A DNA stretch of 64,000 nucleotides from Mauremys mutica (GCF_020497125.1 NC_059082.1:54024524-54088523); one strand, 5' to 3'; positions 21,009 to 32,955 are shown, counted from the stretch's first letter. The notes: a model not told the origin generated them from the letters alone. Made by a program: numbers and translations.

Positions 21009-21219
21009 AAGAAGGAACTGAGGAGCGGACGGGTCAGCTGGGGTATATATCTAGCGCTATAGCGGCGCTACTCCAGGGGGCGCCCAGCCGACCCGCCGGA
21101 GTTGCTAGGGTAAAAATCTTCCGAAGAGCTGTGCACGCGGCGCGCGCACACCTAACTGGAATGGATAGGAGCAACGCATCTCTAAGAACAACAGTTACAA
21201 CGGTGAGTAACCGTCTTTT
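21009..21219 (-). repeat. DIRS right inverted terminal repeat
   Basis: AAGAAGGAACTGAGGAGCGG through TAACCGTCTTTT. The part 21009-21165 pairs with the left repeat; the last 40-50 bases are specific to the right end and pair only with the ICR. Confidence 0.9.
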
Positions 21220-21993
21220 CTCTCCCTCCTGTCCCTGTAAAATGAGGCTGAATTTGGCTCACTTTTTGATGGAAGGTGAGATCTGACTGTAAAATTCCCA
21301 CCAGCTCTTTGGCTTTCCCTGGCTCTGGATTGTTAGCTGGAGTCTCACCTGTCTGGAGGGCGAGGTGATCCTTCTAGATTGCAGTTCAGAGCTTTGGGGG
21401 GAGGGTGTGAGGAAACTTCCACTCTGGCTCCTGGCCATGCTGTGACTGGTGAGCAGAGTTCAGAATGTTGCCAATCCTGAAGTATTTATGGTGGTCACCT
21501 GAAGAAATTCCACACTCATTAATGTTCCTGCCTGGACATCTGTGTCTTTGAGAACTTTTGCGAATTCCTGATTTCCTGCCAGGACCAGATTGTGTTAACT
21601 TCAGAAGGGGCAGGGGTGGACTCTCCTGTTTAATGTAACAGAGTCAGATGGCCTCACTTCCCTCTTGCCCTGCCACTTCATAAGCTGACTGTGAGTTCCT
21701 GGTAGGAACTCTGCCATCTGCTGAGTCCCCACAGGAGACAGAACAGCTGCAAGCAAATTGTCACCACGCAAAGTCCTGGGAGTCAAATGGCTGAAGAGGT
21801 TTTCTCCTCTTGGTGCTGTGAATAAGTTTGAAAGTAAGTCAGGAAGCCAGCATAGGTCAGCAGCTCCCAACCTGGATGGCATCTCCAGTTCTCGGAGGGA
21901 GATTCAGAGTCCTGAGGTGCATTATGTGTGTGGAAAGAGGCCATCTTGTGGTGGGATCTTGTTGCCCTCTGCCGCTGCTGCTTTCTTTGGACT
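21220..21993. other. Intron 3 sequence right of the DIRS element
   Basis: No repeat or coding similarity recognised. Confidence 0.5.
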
Positions 21994-22455
21994 TATCATA
22001 GAACTGGAAGGGACCTTGAGAGGTCATCTAGCACTCAAGGCAGGACTAAGTATTATCTCTAGACCATCCCTGATAGGTGTTTGTCCAACCTGCTCTTAAA
22101 AAATCCCCAATGATGGAGATTCCATAACCTCCCTAGACAATTTATTCCAGTGCTTAACCACCCTGACAGTTAGGAAGTTTTTCCTAATGTCCAACCTAAA
22201 CCGTCCTTGCTGCAATTTAAGCCCATTGCTTCTTGTCCAATCCTCAGAGGTTAAGAGAACAATTTTCCTCCCTCCTCCTTGGAACAATTTTTTATGTACT
22301 TGAAAACTGTTATCATGTCCCCGCTCAGTCTTCTCTTCTCCAGACTAAACAAACCCAATTTTTTCAATCTTCCCTCATAGGTCATGTTTTCTAGTTTTTT
22401 AATCATTTTTGTTGCTCTTCTCTGGACTTTCTCCAATTTGTCTACATCTTGCCTG
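21994..22455 (-). mobile_element. CR1 LINE 3' portion with RT C-terminus
   Basis: On the minus strand it encodes DKLEKVQRRATKMIKKLENM followed by [20 protein letters not shown], the C-terminal end of CR1 RT. After a frame change come [20 protein letters not shown] and LSREVMES. The 3' end has the AGTTCTATGAT signature at 21994. 5' truncated, as is normal for CR1. Confidence 0.9.
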
Positions 22456-22989
22456 AGTTGTGGGGGCATAGGGAGGCTGCATGGGAATGCTGGAAGAGGC
22501 AGGCAGTATACTGCTTGGGAGTCTGCTCAGAGCGATTTACCTGGCACTTGCTAGCAGCAAATAGTTGCTTATTTGAAATTGAGGCCTGCATCTTTGTCGC
22601 ATCACCCTACTTCTGTAACTCGGCTCCTGCTTCATGGCCAGCTCATGCTGAGAACCGACAGGCCAAGGGATAGAAAGTAAAACTCCTGCTGTCCCCAAGA
22701 GAGAACTTTAAGGAAGAGAGACAAGCAGAGGAACCCATGTTGCAGTGGGTGCGGCTTGGATCAAAGCAGCCCTGGAACATGTAGGTGCTCAGCAGAAAAT
22801 CAACTGCCTATGCATCTTTCATTGACAGCACTGGGAGCTGCAGGGCTATTTCACCGCTGTGTGACTTCATTTAACTTGGCCCAGGTTGTTTTAGGGGCCA
22901 CGCAATCCTGTTCTCCCCTTCCTTCATCACGCATGGCATTTGCTGCTCTCACTTGTATCACTTCTGGAATCAGGTGGTAAGCTCCTTGG
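22456..22989. other. Intron 3 sequence between CR1 fragments
   Basis: Nothing recognised. Confidence 0.5.
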
Positions 22990-24165
22990 GGCAGGGATGA
23001 GAAGGGACCATTAGATCATCTAGATATCACAGGCCATATTACATTGCACTCAGTTCCCCTGTGTTGAGCCCAATACCTTATGTTTGACTAAAGCATCTTC
23101 CAGAAAGGCAGCCAGTCTGGATTTGAGGACATCAAGAGATGGATAACCCACTACTTCCTTTGGTCATTTGTTCCAATGGTTAATTACCCTCACTGGAGGA
23201 AGGATAGTCCAGTGGTTAGGGCACTGGCAAAGGATGTGGGGAACTTGGCTTCAATTACCTGCTCTGCCATGGTCTCCCTGTGTGGCCTGGGGCAAGCCTC
23301 TCAGTGCCTCAGTTTCCCATCTGTAAAATGGGGATGATGTTTCTCCGCCTCAAGGGGTTTTGTGAAACACATTGAGATCTGCTGATAAAAGAAGCTCTGT
23401 AAGAAATAGACTTTATTATTGTTGTTAATACTGATAAATATTTGTGCCTTATTTCCAGTTTGAAATTATCTGGCTTCAGCTTCGAGTCATTGGTTCTTGT
23501 TCTGCCTTTCTCTGCTAGATTAGAGAGCCCTTTAGTACTCAATATTTGTGCCCTGTGAAGGTACCTGTTCACTGTAATCAAGGCACCTCCCCATCTTTCT
23601 CATAAGCTAAACAGCTTGAGCATTTAAGTCCCTTACTCTGGGCACTTTCTTCAGCCTTTGAATCATTTCTGTGGCTCTTTTCTGTACCCTCTCCTATTTT
23701 CTCAACATCCTTTTTAAAATGTGGACCCCAGAACTGGATGTAGTATTCTAGTATCAGTCCTGCCAATGCCATGAAAACGCTCTCCACTCCTCACTACTTC
23801 CCATTTATCTATTCCAAGGAAAACATTAGCCCTTTTTGCCACAGCATTGCACTAGAAGCTCATGTTCAGTTGTTTGTCCACTATAATGCCTAAATGCTGT
23901 TCATAATCACGGCTTTCCAGGATACAGTCCCCCATTCTGTAGGTCTGGCCTACACTCCTTGTTCCCAGGCATGTAACTTTTGCATTTGGCTGGATGAATA
24001 TGTTTTGTTTGAATGGGCACAGTTTAATGAGCTATCCAAATGGCGCTGTATGACTGCCTTGTCCTCCATCATTATTTCGCATTATATCAATCTTTGTGTC
24101 ATTTGCAAGTTTATCATCAATAGATTTCTATTTACTTCCAGAAATTTGATGAAAATTGTTGGCTA
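22990..24165 (-). mobile_element. Older CR1 LINE 3' portion, split by a SINE
   Basis: Minus-strand similarity to CR1 runs from GACCATTAGATCATCTAGAT (3' end) to about 24165 (GAAATTTGATGAAAATT). The part near 23660-23790 corresponds to RT C-terminal coding (LILEYYIQFWGPHFKKDVEK, IGEGTEKS). The 5' part 23800-24165 is further upstream CR1-like coding, decayed. A SINE sits at about 23197-23427. Confidence 0.75.
23197..23427 (+). mobile_element. MIR-like CORE-SINE inserted in CR1
   Basis: tRNA-like head (GGATAGTCCAGTGGTTAGGG), core (CCTCAGTTTCCCATCTGTAA, AATGGGGATGATG) and tail are all present. The CR1 sequence is continuous across it. Confidence 0.8.
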
Positions 24166-24180
24166 ATGTATGCTGGCTAG

Positions 24181-24219
24181 CGCGCGTGTGTGTGTGTGTG
24201 TGTGTGTGTACACACACAC
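24181..24219. repeat. (TG)n microsatellite with palindromic CA end
   Basis: (CG)3(TG)n followed by TA(CA)5, so the array can fold on itself. Confidence 0.95.
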
Positions 24220-24628
24220 TAACATATTATCTGCAACATATAAATATATTGGTATGCCTTGTGCACCATTAACATTTAAGCACAAATATTGTAACAGTGA
24301 TATAGCCTAAACTGGCCTATATCATGCCTCCGCCGATGATATTCCTGGCCAATGTCTGCCTGCCTGCCTATGTGAAATGAGGTCTATGTTTTGGTATATT
24401 TCCCACTGAAGAGGTGTCCCCATCACCATCCCCTTCCCCCTCAAAATTGGTAGTGATTCTCTTCCTCCCCACCACCCCCACCCCGCTGGTCAGTGGTGGG
24501 TGGTGGCATGGAGACAGACCTCTCCTGAGCCGTTAGGGGGGGTTCTTCGAGCTCAGGGGCAGGCACACTGGCATGGGATGGTGCAGGGAAGCTTGCACTG
24601 CTGCTCTCTGTGTTGTACCTGTCTAGAG

Positions 24629-24757
24629 CCATGGTTTTCAACTGGTGGTCTGCGGCCCCCTGGAGGTCCACAGACTGTCTAAGATTTCTAAAGTAGTCTG
24701 CACCTCCATTTGAAATTCTGTAGGGATCTGCAAGCGAAAAAAGGTTGAAAACCGCTG
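24629..24757. mobile_element. 129-bp hAT-type MITE with perfect 8-bp duplication
   Basis: Ends CCATGGTTTTCAAC and GTTGAAAACCGCTG are inverted repeats. GTCTAGAG flanks it on both sides (24621-24628 and 24758-24765). Confidence 0.9.
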
Positions 24758-24765
24758 GTCTAGAG

Positions 24766-26368
24766 ATTTCTGCTTCCGTCAGTGTCCCAGGCTGTCAGTC
24801 TGCTTGAAATTCCAAAGTTACACTCGCTCACTTGGAGAGCTTGCTGATCTGGCTATGCCTTGCCATGCTTACAGCCTTGATCTTTGCCGTGAATTTATTC
24901 TCTTGAGTGGCACTGGTAACCACACTTAAATCAGGTCTGTATCTATTTGCATAATAGTGCAAATGCAACCTGGTCACGTTCTTCTTTGGCTGCCTTATGT
25001 AGGTCACAGCAGCCATGGTTTGAGAATGGCAGCTATTTCTTGCTTTTGTCCTTTTTAATCTAGCAAGTTGGAAAAGCTCTGGTGAAGAAGCCAGTTCCTG
25101 TTTTGACCTAGGTGAACCCTGGAGAAAGGTCTGTCATCTCCTGCTTGATTTGTGTGAAGTATTCCAGATAGCTGTGCACTAAGGAAATAAAAATAAGGCT
25201 GTAACCATTCCCTGCATTGCTTGTTTAATTTGACTATTTTTAATCTTTACCTGGCAGCTTTTATATTAAATCACTGATGCTTTAAAACCTCATACCTATT
25301 AAATTCCGCTTAAGGTGGAATTTATGTTGGTGTTGTCCGGAGGAAGCAGCAGTTATTGATCTCACTGAATGAGGTCTAAATGGGTTCCCTTGGAGACATC
25401 CTGCTAAAATTACATCTAGCTACACCTGCTGTGTATTCCGGATAACCTCATAGAGTTCTATATGGCCATTTGGGAGAGAAGATCTACAGGTGCTGTAGAA
25501 CCAGAAGGATTCTAGGCAAAAGCCCCTTTGTTATCCAGACCTTCCTGAATGGTTTGTCTACCTAATTTAACCAGCTGAGCCTCAGATGTGCTGCTGGTAG
25601 AATGTTAGAGGCTGGGCTTGGGCAGGAAGCTCAGTATCATTATAGGCATTTAAAAGGCAAAACTGATCCACAGAAATAACTTTTCTACAAGAACATAAAT
25701 AACTAAGGCACTGTAATGGGGCGGGACTTACCACCTCGGTGCCTCCTGCTGGCCGTGCTGGGAATTAGCTCTTGGTTGCCGGTGAGCCTTCCTCTAGTAA
25801 TGTGTCACTGCCATCACTTCTGCTCCACCTTTAAGACCCGCATCACTCCCTGGTTTGCAGCATCCTCTTCTGGGCATGGCCCTCCGGCCGTGCCCAGCGC
25901 TCGAGGCCCCTGCAGTGGCAAGGAACTAAGTGAGATAGACCCAGCTAATCCTGGCAAGTGACCTGCACCTCAAACTGCATAGGAAGGTGAAAAATGCCCC
26001 AAATCACTGCCAATCTCACCGAGGAGAATGTTCTTTCTTGACCCTACATATGGCGATCAGTTAGACCTTGAGCATGTGAGCAACAGCCAGCCGTCTAAGC
26101 ATGTGAGAGAGAGAATGCTCGGTGCCACCTCAGAGCCCAGTGTCCTGTCTCCAGCCATACCCATCGCTGATGAAAGGAGGAGATATTTAAAAAAAAAAAC
26201 CCTCCCCAAATATGTTGTGGCGGGAATCCCTTCTTGACCCCTGCAGGTGTCCGGCTGAAACCCTGAAGCATGGCCCTAGGAACATAAAGATGGTGGTGGA
26301 GTAGCATTTTAAATTACATACTTCTCTGATTTCCAAGTGCATCTTGTCCTTTCTGTATCTCTCTCTTA
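24766..26368. other. Intron 3 sequence, mostly unrecognised
   Basis: A block at about 25970-26280 (from GAAGGTGAAAAATGCCCC) resembles an interspersed repeat but I cannot name it. The rest shows no gene or element. Confidence 0.4.
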
Positions 26369-26985
26369 GGGCATGTCTACACTACAATCTTAAATTGACC
26401 TATGTTAGGTCAGCTTACAGCCACCGCAGTAATTAATGTGATGGCTGATGTCCACACTGCCCTCCTGTTGGTGGTGTGCGTCCACACTAGGAGCACTTCC
26501 ACTGACTGAAGAGGGGCAGTGGGGGGGGGGCTGCGATCCAGGGCTCTCAGCCCTGCATTACTTCCCACCGGGAGCCCAGCTGCCTGGTCAGGCCTTCTTA
26601 CCTCCCTGCTGAGAGCGGAGAGGAAGCTGCCTGGTGTGTTTTACCTTCAGCGGGGTGATCCATGCCCGGAGTCTGGTCAGCTGCCATGCTACCAGCAGGG
26701 AGTCGAGACACCAGGGGACAGCAGGGCTCCCTCTGGGGAGCCTGGGTGGCAGCCCAGCTTGGGGCAGAGACCCAACAGCAGCCTAGCTGGGAGCTGGCTT
26801 TCTTGTCAATTTCATGGCTCCAGTGGAGCCGTGAAATTGACAAGAATTATGGCCAACAGCAGCTGATGTAAGGAACAGTGTCATGCTGAGGTAAGCCCTA
26901 TGCCTCTGGTGGAGATGGAGTTGTTATGTCGGTGTACTAGGGCACTTACATCGGCGGGAACCAGGCTGTAGTGTGCATTGTCCAT
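26369..26985. mobile_element. Harbinger-like MITE with internal palindrome
   Basis: Starts after TTA with GGGCATGTCTACACTACAAT, then GACCTATGTTAGGTCAGC. The right end (GGCTGTAGTGTGCATTGTCC) is a diverged inverted copy. No ORF of its own. Confidence 0.6.
26800..26846. repeat. 47-bp palindrome (23-bp arms, 1-base spacer)
   Basis: TTCTTGTCAATTTCATGGCT..CCA at 26800-26822 pairs with 26824-26846; 22 of 23 pairs are Watson-Crick and the other is G-T. Confidence 0.92.
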
Positions 26986-27224
26986 TGTGCGGATATCTTC
27001 ATTTATAGTGCTTTCTCTTCTGTGGGATTGTGAACGTCACCTCCCTGGGACTGAATAGACTGACACTGAGATCAGTTAACAGACATCAATAGCAGGCATT
27101 TTGCAGTTAGATAACCTCTGAATGAGTTTCAGCTGCTTCTTAGGGCAGATCTCCTCCTCTTGGTTTAAACGCTCATCTCAGTGACTTGCGCCTCTTGGGG
27201 TTACTCCCAAGAACAGGTCACTTG

Positions 27225-27400
27225 GATGAGTTTAGGGAGGTATCTTGATCTGAGGCAGATAACAAGGAAATTTAGGCTGAATATCAGAAAAATCTTCCTG
27301 ACAGTGAGCTCTGCCAGTACGGTGGAACTCTCTGCAGTGACATGGTGATCCATCGCTTGAGTCATTAAGACTGTACTGGACAAAACTTAACATACTCTAG
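27225..27400 (+). mobile_element. CR1 LINE 3' fragment, + strand
   Basis: GGAAATTTAGGCTGAATATC, AGAAAAATCTTCCTGACAGT and CTCTGCAGTG follow the CR1 3' coding end in order. It lies about 100 bp before MGRN1 exon 4. Confidence 0.7.
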
Positions 27401-27495
27401 GAACACTCTTGCGCTGGCCTCTGGGGATGAAGTAGGTGAGATAGTAAGTCTCTTTCATCTGTAATGTTTGTCCTGACTCTGGCTTTTTCTTGTAG

Positions 27496-27642
27496 GTATA
27501 AAGATGACCTAGACAGTCCTACTGAGGAGAACGGGAAGCAGAAAGTCCTGTACAGCCTAGAATTCACCTTTGATGCTGATGCCCGCGTTGCCATCACAAT
27601 CTACTGCCAGGCTACAGAGGAATTCATCAGTGGCATGGCAGT
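27496..27642 (+). CDS. MGRN1: MGRN1 internal exon (exon 4)
   Basis: The exon completes the split Arg codon, then encodes YKDDLDSPTEENGKQKVLYS, LEFTFDADARVAITIYCQAT and EEFISGMA, ending with GT of a Val codon. The acceptor is TTGTAG and the donor is GT|GTAAGT, a perfect consensus. FTFDADARVAITIY is the most conserved stretch of the domain. The acidic, variable linker (DLDSPTEENGKQK) is where MGRN1 orthologues usually differ. Length is 147 nt and the phase matches both neighbours. Confidence 0.96.
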
Positions 27643-29282
27643 GTAAGTCATGGGAAAACCGATTTAAAGGGGCACTGGCGACTTACAGGTCACAAGTCTC
27701 TCTGAAATTTTTTTCCTGGTACAACTAAAAGGAGGCAGGAGAGAGAGCGAGGTTTCTCCTTTCCAGTTTGCTTGCTTTGTGCATTTGGCAGCTCTGAATA
27801 TTAGTACTTTCCCCTGTTGGTTGGTTGTGTGGGTTTTTCCATGCACATTTTGGGAAAAGAAAACTAAAACCATACGGTTTGTCAGGGAGACACGAGGTGT
27901 AGCTCCTGAAGGTGTAAACTCATTTTTTTTAAATTGACTGACTAGATTTGAAGAGGCTATCCCTTTTCATTGGGACCCCTGGGTCAATGGAACTGATGCA
28001 GTGAGAATGAGCGCCCTTCAAGGATCAGGAGAGGGAAAAATGTGTAAGGAATCGAGCCGCCTCCCCCCTCCTTTTGTGGTTAAATGACCATCTTATAAAA
28101 TTAATTATACTGAAGGGGCTCTCTTGTGTTTTATAGGCAGTACTGCCTGTTAGATGTTTCCCTCCAGGTGCCTACTCTAACATTTGCATGGTCGATGGGG
28201 GTGGTCGATGTTCGACCAATGCAATTTTAGTGTGGCTTGTATCGTCAATATAATTCAGTCATGAAGACTCAAAGGCCTCAATCTGACATAGATTAAGTAT
28301 GCAATGCTTAATCTAGGTCAGCATATCTAGGCTCTGTCCAATCAAGGCGGAGTGTCATATTTTTGGGATGTTTTAGTCTCAAGGGACATGCTTCTGTGTT
28401 TAAAGACCTAGGGTGCTTGTAACTTTCTTTGTTTCCATGCAATTTAAGTACACATTTGGGGGCCTGGTGACTTACTACTGCAGGCCTCTGATGGCATGAT
28501 TTTTAGACCCCTCTGTTTATAAATAGCTCATGATCTTTTGTTGCTAACAGAAATCTGCAAGCTGGAGAAGCTTAATGTAGAACTATAATTGATGACTGAC
28601 ATCTCTCTACAGTTAGCAATAAGGGCTTCTGCAATTGTGTTCTACATCATACTGGCTTTCAAAGGAAACTTGTGTAATTTAAGATAAGTGATCTATTGAT
28701 GATTAAAGCAGAAAAAAAATCAAACAGAATTCATGTCAAAAGACTTGCTTTAGGCACAATATAAACATCCTGCTAATGATCAATGAATGTTATTTTTAGA
28801 AATGGGGCCAAAGGCTGAACATTCCCATCCAGATGTGAATTCCTCCAAACTTGGAGAGTGTCCAAAGTCAGGATTTTGATCAGGCTCCTCTCTAGTTTTG
28901 TTAAAGCCTGCAGCTGTCTTTACTCTTTGTGAAAAGTAATAAATTAGCTTCTCTTACAGAGCTTTGGCTCCTCTTGGGAAGTTTTGAAAACCTGGCTCTT
29001 TAGCCCCAGTTTCTCCTGAGCAGTGCAGTATATAGGCAGGCTCCTAGAAATCCTAACTGTTTCCATGTTATGTTTTCGTAAGTCTTTAAAAATGTTTCCT
29101 GTGAATTTAGTGCTAGCAAAGGTCTTAGCTTGACACTCTTGGCACTTGAAGTCCTCTGTCCCTAAAACTGGTGCAACATGGCTAGGCAGCAGTGCCAGCT
29201 TCCCTCCTACTGCCCAGCAGACTATCCATCACTCTTGCTCTGGAAAGGGGACCATCTTTAGGGACTATGCCTTTATGTTGGG
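27643..29282. other. Start of MGRN1 intron 4, no recognised feature
   Basis: AT-rich in places (28540-28960), no element ends or conserved coding seen. Confidence 0.5.
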
Positions 29283-29420
29283 GTGGCATAGCTGTTCAGT
29301 GCGCAAGCCCTTAGACTGAAAGAGCACAGCTGGGTTCTGTTCCTGCCTTTCATTGACCCTTGAGCAAATCAACCATGCCTCAGTTTCCCCACCCATACAA
29401 GGAGGATAATGAGGGCTTAT
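29283..29420 (+). mobile_element. MIR-like SINE fragment
   Basis: GCATAGCTGTTCAGTGCGCA (head), TGCCTCAGTTTCCCCACCCA and GGATAATGAGGGC follow the MIR order. Confidence 0.55.
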
Positions 29421-32400
29421 GACTGGTGGTGGTGGTTACGGTTGCAACAGAAGCCGATGGACTCTTCTGAAGCCAAGATCCTGTTTTCATGCAGATGTGG
29501 TAGGTAATAGGGATCTGGGGAAGAGAGCAGCAAATATAGACTTTATAAACTGCTTTAATTCAAGCCAGACTATTTTCCCATGTGATGGTGGCGGCGGCTC
29601 TGTAAGCACATCTTGGGGCTTGTGCAGCTGCCTGAAGTGGGTATCTCTGCTTCTCTGGATTTAGCATGCTGCTACTAAAAACCTTCTTTTAAAGCCCTGA
29701 TTTTAGCTTTGCCAAGCAGTTCTATAAGGGCAAACACTATAATTACTTTGATTTATTCTCTTCAAGTTCTGGTGGAAAAAACAACTCTGGGCTGCATTTT
29801 TAGAACACCTCAAAGAGGAGAGCTGCATTTTTAGCACACTAATTGGAGTGCACGATCACTGAGGGTACTTTATCTCCATTGGTTTGATGGTAACATCTAA
29901 ACTGAAGGGTCAGTGTGTGCAACTGTTGTGTGTTTTAGAATCAACACCCCCCACCCCCTTTCAGACTGATATGCCCAGCGCTTCGGGGGGGAGGAGCAGG
30001 ATCTCTCTGAAAACCAAACTCACTTTTTCATCTTAAGTGGAAGCCAATCTCTGAAGCAGGAGAGGTTTCCTCCAAAGGGTGCCAAGGCGAATGTGTTCTC
30101 CTAAGCACCAGCCTGCAGCGTGCTCCTTGGAAGTTCTAAATGGCTGAAGCTCACTTCCCTGGCTGCTTTGCTGAAAGACCCACCCCACAATCCCTAATCA
30201 CACTAACATGATGTTTGCTTCAGTCCCCTGCTTGGAGCATGGCTTGGGTCTCTTAGAGTCATTTTGCTGCATTTTGGAGGAGGGACTCTCAGGTCTTGGG
30301 GAGAGGTATCCTGTGCAGAGACCATTCATCCATAGACCACAACCCCCCATGGCCTGCTTATCCTGCAGCTCTATCCAGAGCTAATAGGTCTCTTTCCCTT
30401 TGCTAAGAGAACTGGGGTCCATTTCACAGACAAAAGGAAATCTCCTGGAATGGCTCAGCACTCCAATTGAAAAAGGAATGGCATCAGTACCATGGGAATC
30501 CATCTTGAAGACACAAGGAGGGAAGACTTGTCTCTTCTCTATCTGAGACTTGTCTGTCTGTTTCATGGGACCAGCTGTGTTTTCTGGAATCTGTTAGGCT
30601 GGGGAAGATGGCATGTGTGTGTTGTATGGGCAGCCTGTGTGTCTCATTGCACGATTAGTAGCTTTGAGATCCCTTCCCCCATCTGTCCAAAGCCTCTCAC
30701 CACACTAGCATGTCATGCTCTTTGTTAAAATAGGGTACCTAGGGATTTTCCAGCTCCAGGTGTCTTGCTGAATGTCACAGAACCATTTCCTAACTGTGAG
30801 GTCTGAGTGTTCAGTAGTCCCCTAAGGGAAAGTGTTGGAGTCAGCCCCATGACTGGAGTCACTTAAAACTAGCCATCTGGGCTGGACATGCGCTTTAAGG
30901 AACAATTCTGTGCTGCCAAAGGTGACCTGATAGTCTTGGTTTCTAACTCTGCGTGAGGATACTGCTCAGTACTTGTGCAGCGCTTTTCCTCTCCGTGTGC
31001 TTTAGAGACAAGAGATACTATTCCCTGGATGACTTATGCTGCACTGTTTTCTTGCAGGCACAATGAAGCACAGCTGATTTCATTGGAATGATTTATTACA
31101 TTTCATTTCTATTAGTATTAGGTGTTGCAAAACAACCCCACCCAATCCTCTCTCTCTTAAACTGACAGCACATGTGACACCGGGTCACTTACCTGTTACA
31201 CATTCTGTTTGCACGTGGGATTTTGAACTTAATTCCTTTTGATGGCGGTGAACCAGCTAATCACATTTATGGGCTTGGCCTACTGTTGAGTGTGTACAAA
31301 AAGGAGGCAGCAGCCTCTGGTCACTTAATAGTTTCATGCTTATTCATGGCCTGTGAAAGTCCTTTCTGCTATTCATGCTTAATTTGGCTTCTCTGTACAA
31401 TCAATAAGTGTGTGAAGCAGTCCAGGGCTGGGTATTTGCTGCTGGGCACAAGCCTACTTCTGTCTTTAAGGCCAAAGACTGCTTTGAGCCATACAGATAG
31501 CAGCCATAAAACTGGAACTCATATGCCATAAAACTAAATTCCAGAGATTTCACTGCTCACAGGTAAATAAGACTTTACCCTCCGCCCCCTTCCTGTTGCC
31601 TTACATGCTAGTGCAGCTGCAGAGAAACCGAGCAACTTGGGCATTCTGGGTAGAGTAAATATGAATGCAGCACCTCTTACACAGCAAGTCCAGCTCACAA
31701 ATCTAATCAGCTACAGTCTTGGGATGGTGAAACCTGCCTGCCAAAGGGCAGATTTCACACACTCAGCAGGCCAGAGTTTCTCTGGGGCTGGTGCGGAGAA
31801 GCTGTGCCTCTTCCTGGGAGAAAGGAGAGAGATGACATTGCACTATGTGGCAACCTGCCACCAAGTCAGGAATGGACACACAAATGGACATAGGATCAAA
31901 CCCCAAACACTGTGTGTGACCTGTCCTGCATGGGTCCTAACTGCTCTCAGAGAGACCTGGCTTTTCATACTCAGCTGTTTAGCAACATTTGTCTAGCTTA
32001 TTCTGCCAATAAAATTTCATTGAATTGAAGTGATGCCTATGCCTGACTTGATACACTTACGTCTGAAGGGGAAATAAAGTTGACTGCAGATCCCTTTCCT
32101 AGGTGAAAGGAGCGGATGCAGTATAGGGGAGCGGGGTGTCAATTCCATGCCAACTCCTGGGACTCAGAACATCAGCAAAGCACTATTGGTTTTCCCAACT
32201 CTTGCCGCTCTCAGCATGAAAATCCACCAAGAACACGAAGACCAAAATGCAAGCTGCCTACACTCAGACTTGCAGGTGGAACTCAAGTGCATCCCCAAAA
32301 GGCAGACCCATGCTCTTAAATTGTCTTCTGTGGTGCTCATTGTACTACAGGCGGTACATACAGGCTTTTGAAGCAAGATAATTCTAAATGTGGGACTGGT

Positions 32401-32606
32401 GTGGAATGATGACTACCGTGGCTGACAGTCCATGTGGTGGTAGTTGTGCCCATCGATAAAATGTCTTCCTAGCTGCGATGATGAGAAAGTCTGCCTTTTC
32501 TAGCAGGTCTTGTCTGGGGAGCTCCAAATGCTGTGCAAGCAACAACGAAGTACAGTCTTGTGGCTGGGGAAGGCTGTCTTCTCCCTCATCTCTTCTAGCA
32601 AGTCAC
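29421..32606. other. Intron 4 sequence with no recognised feature
   Basis: No element ends, tRNA-like boxes or conserved coding similarity noticed in this 3.2 kb. Confidence 0.45.
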
Positions 32607-32792
32607 AGAATCATAGAAGATTAGGGTTGGAAGGGACCTCAGAAGGTCATCTAGTCCAACCCCCTGCTCAAAGCAGGACCAATCCCCAGACAGATTTTTA
32701 CCCCAGTTCCCTAAATGGCCCCCTCAAAGGTTGAACTCACAACCCTGGGTTTAGCAGGCCAATGCTCAAACCACTGAGCTATCCCTCCCCCT
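32607..32792 (-). mobile_element. tRNA-derived SINE with CR1-like tail (Cry type)
   Basis: Minus-strand copy of the family at 1354 and 1641: GGGAGGGATAGCTCAGTGG at the right, CR1-like end with TCTTCTATGATTCTG at the left. Boxes A and B are readable. Confidence 0.9.
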
Positions 32793-32804
32793 AAGAGTTG
32801 TCTA

Positions 32805-32955
32805 ATGATTAGCTCAGGGGATGGGGCCTGGAACTTGAGGCATTTGTGTTTCATTCCCAGTGCTGCTCCCAGTTGGATGTGACCTTAGGCAAGTCCCTTT
32901 CCTTCTCCGTGTCAGTTTCCTCATCTGTATGATGGGGCCGTTAACACCTAGCCAG
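32805..32955 (+). mobile_element. MIR-like SINE fragment
   Basis: GATTAGCTCAGGGGATGGG (head), GACCTTAGGCAAGTCCCTTT, CAGTTTCCTCATCTGTATGA in MIR order, adjacent to the Cry-type SINE. Confidence 0.6.

Larger units (their letters stand above)
15139..21219 (+). mobile_element. DIRS-type tyrosine-recombinase retrotransposon, near complete (about 6.1 kb)
   Basis: The element has inverted terminal repeats (15139-15322 and 21009-21219), three ORF blocks in the order gag, RT/RNase H/methyltransferase-like, tyrosine recombinase, and an internal complementary region (about 20872-20990) complementary to both tips. This is the DIRS1 plan, in which a circular intermediate is integrated by the recombinase without target duplication. 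It lies in MGRN1 intron 3, same strand as the gene. It is clearly GC- and CpG-richer than its flanks. Stops and frameshifts listed below make this copy inactive. Confidence 0.93.

Noticed and set aside
15139..21219. LTR retrotransposon (gypsy type)
   Set aside because: Terminal repeats are inverted, not direct; no integrase or protease; a tyrosine recombinase and ICR are present.
24181..24219. CRISPR-like or regulatory array
   Set aside because: Simple dinucleotide microsatellite.
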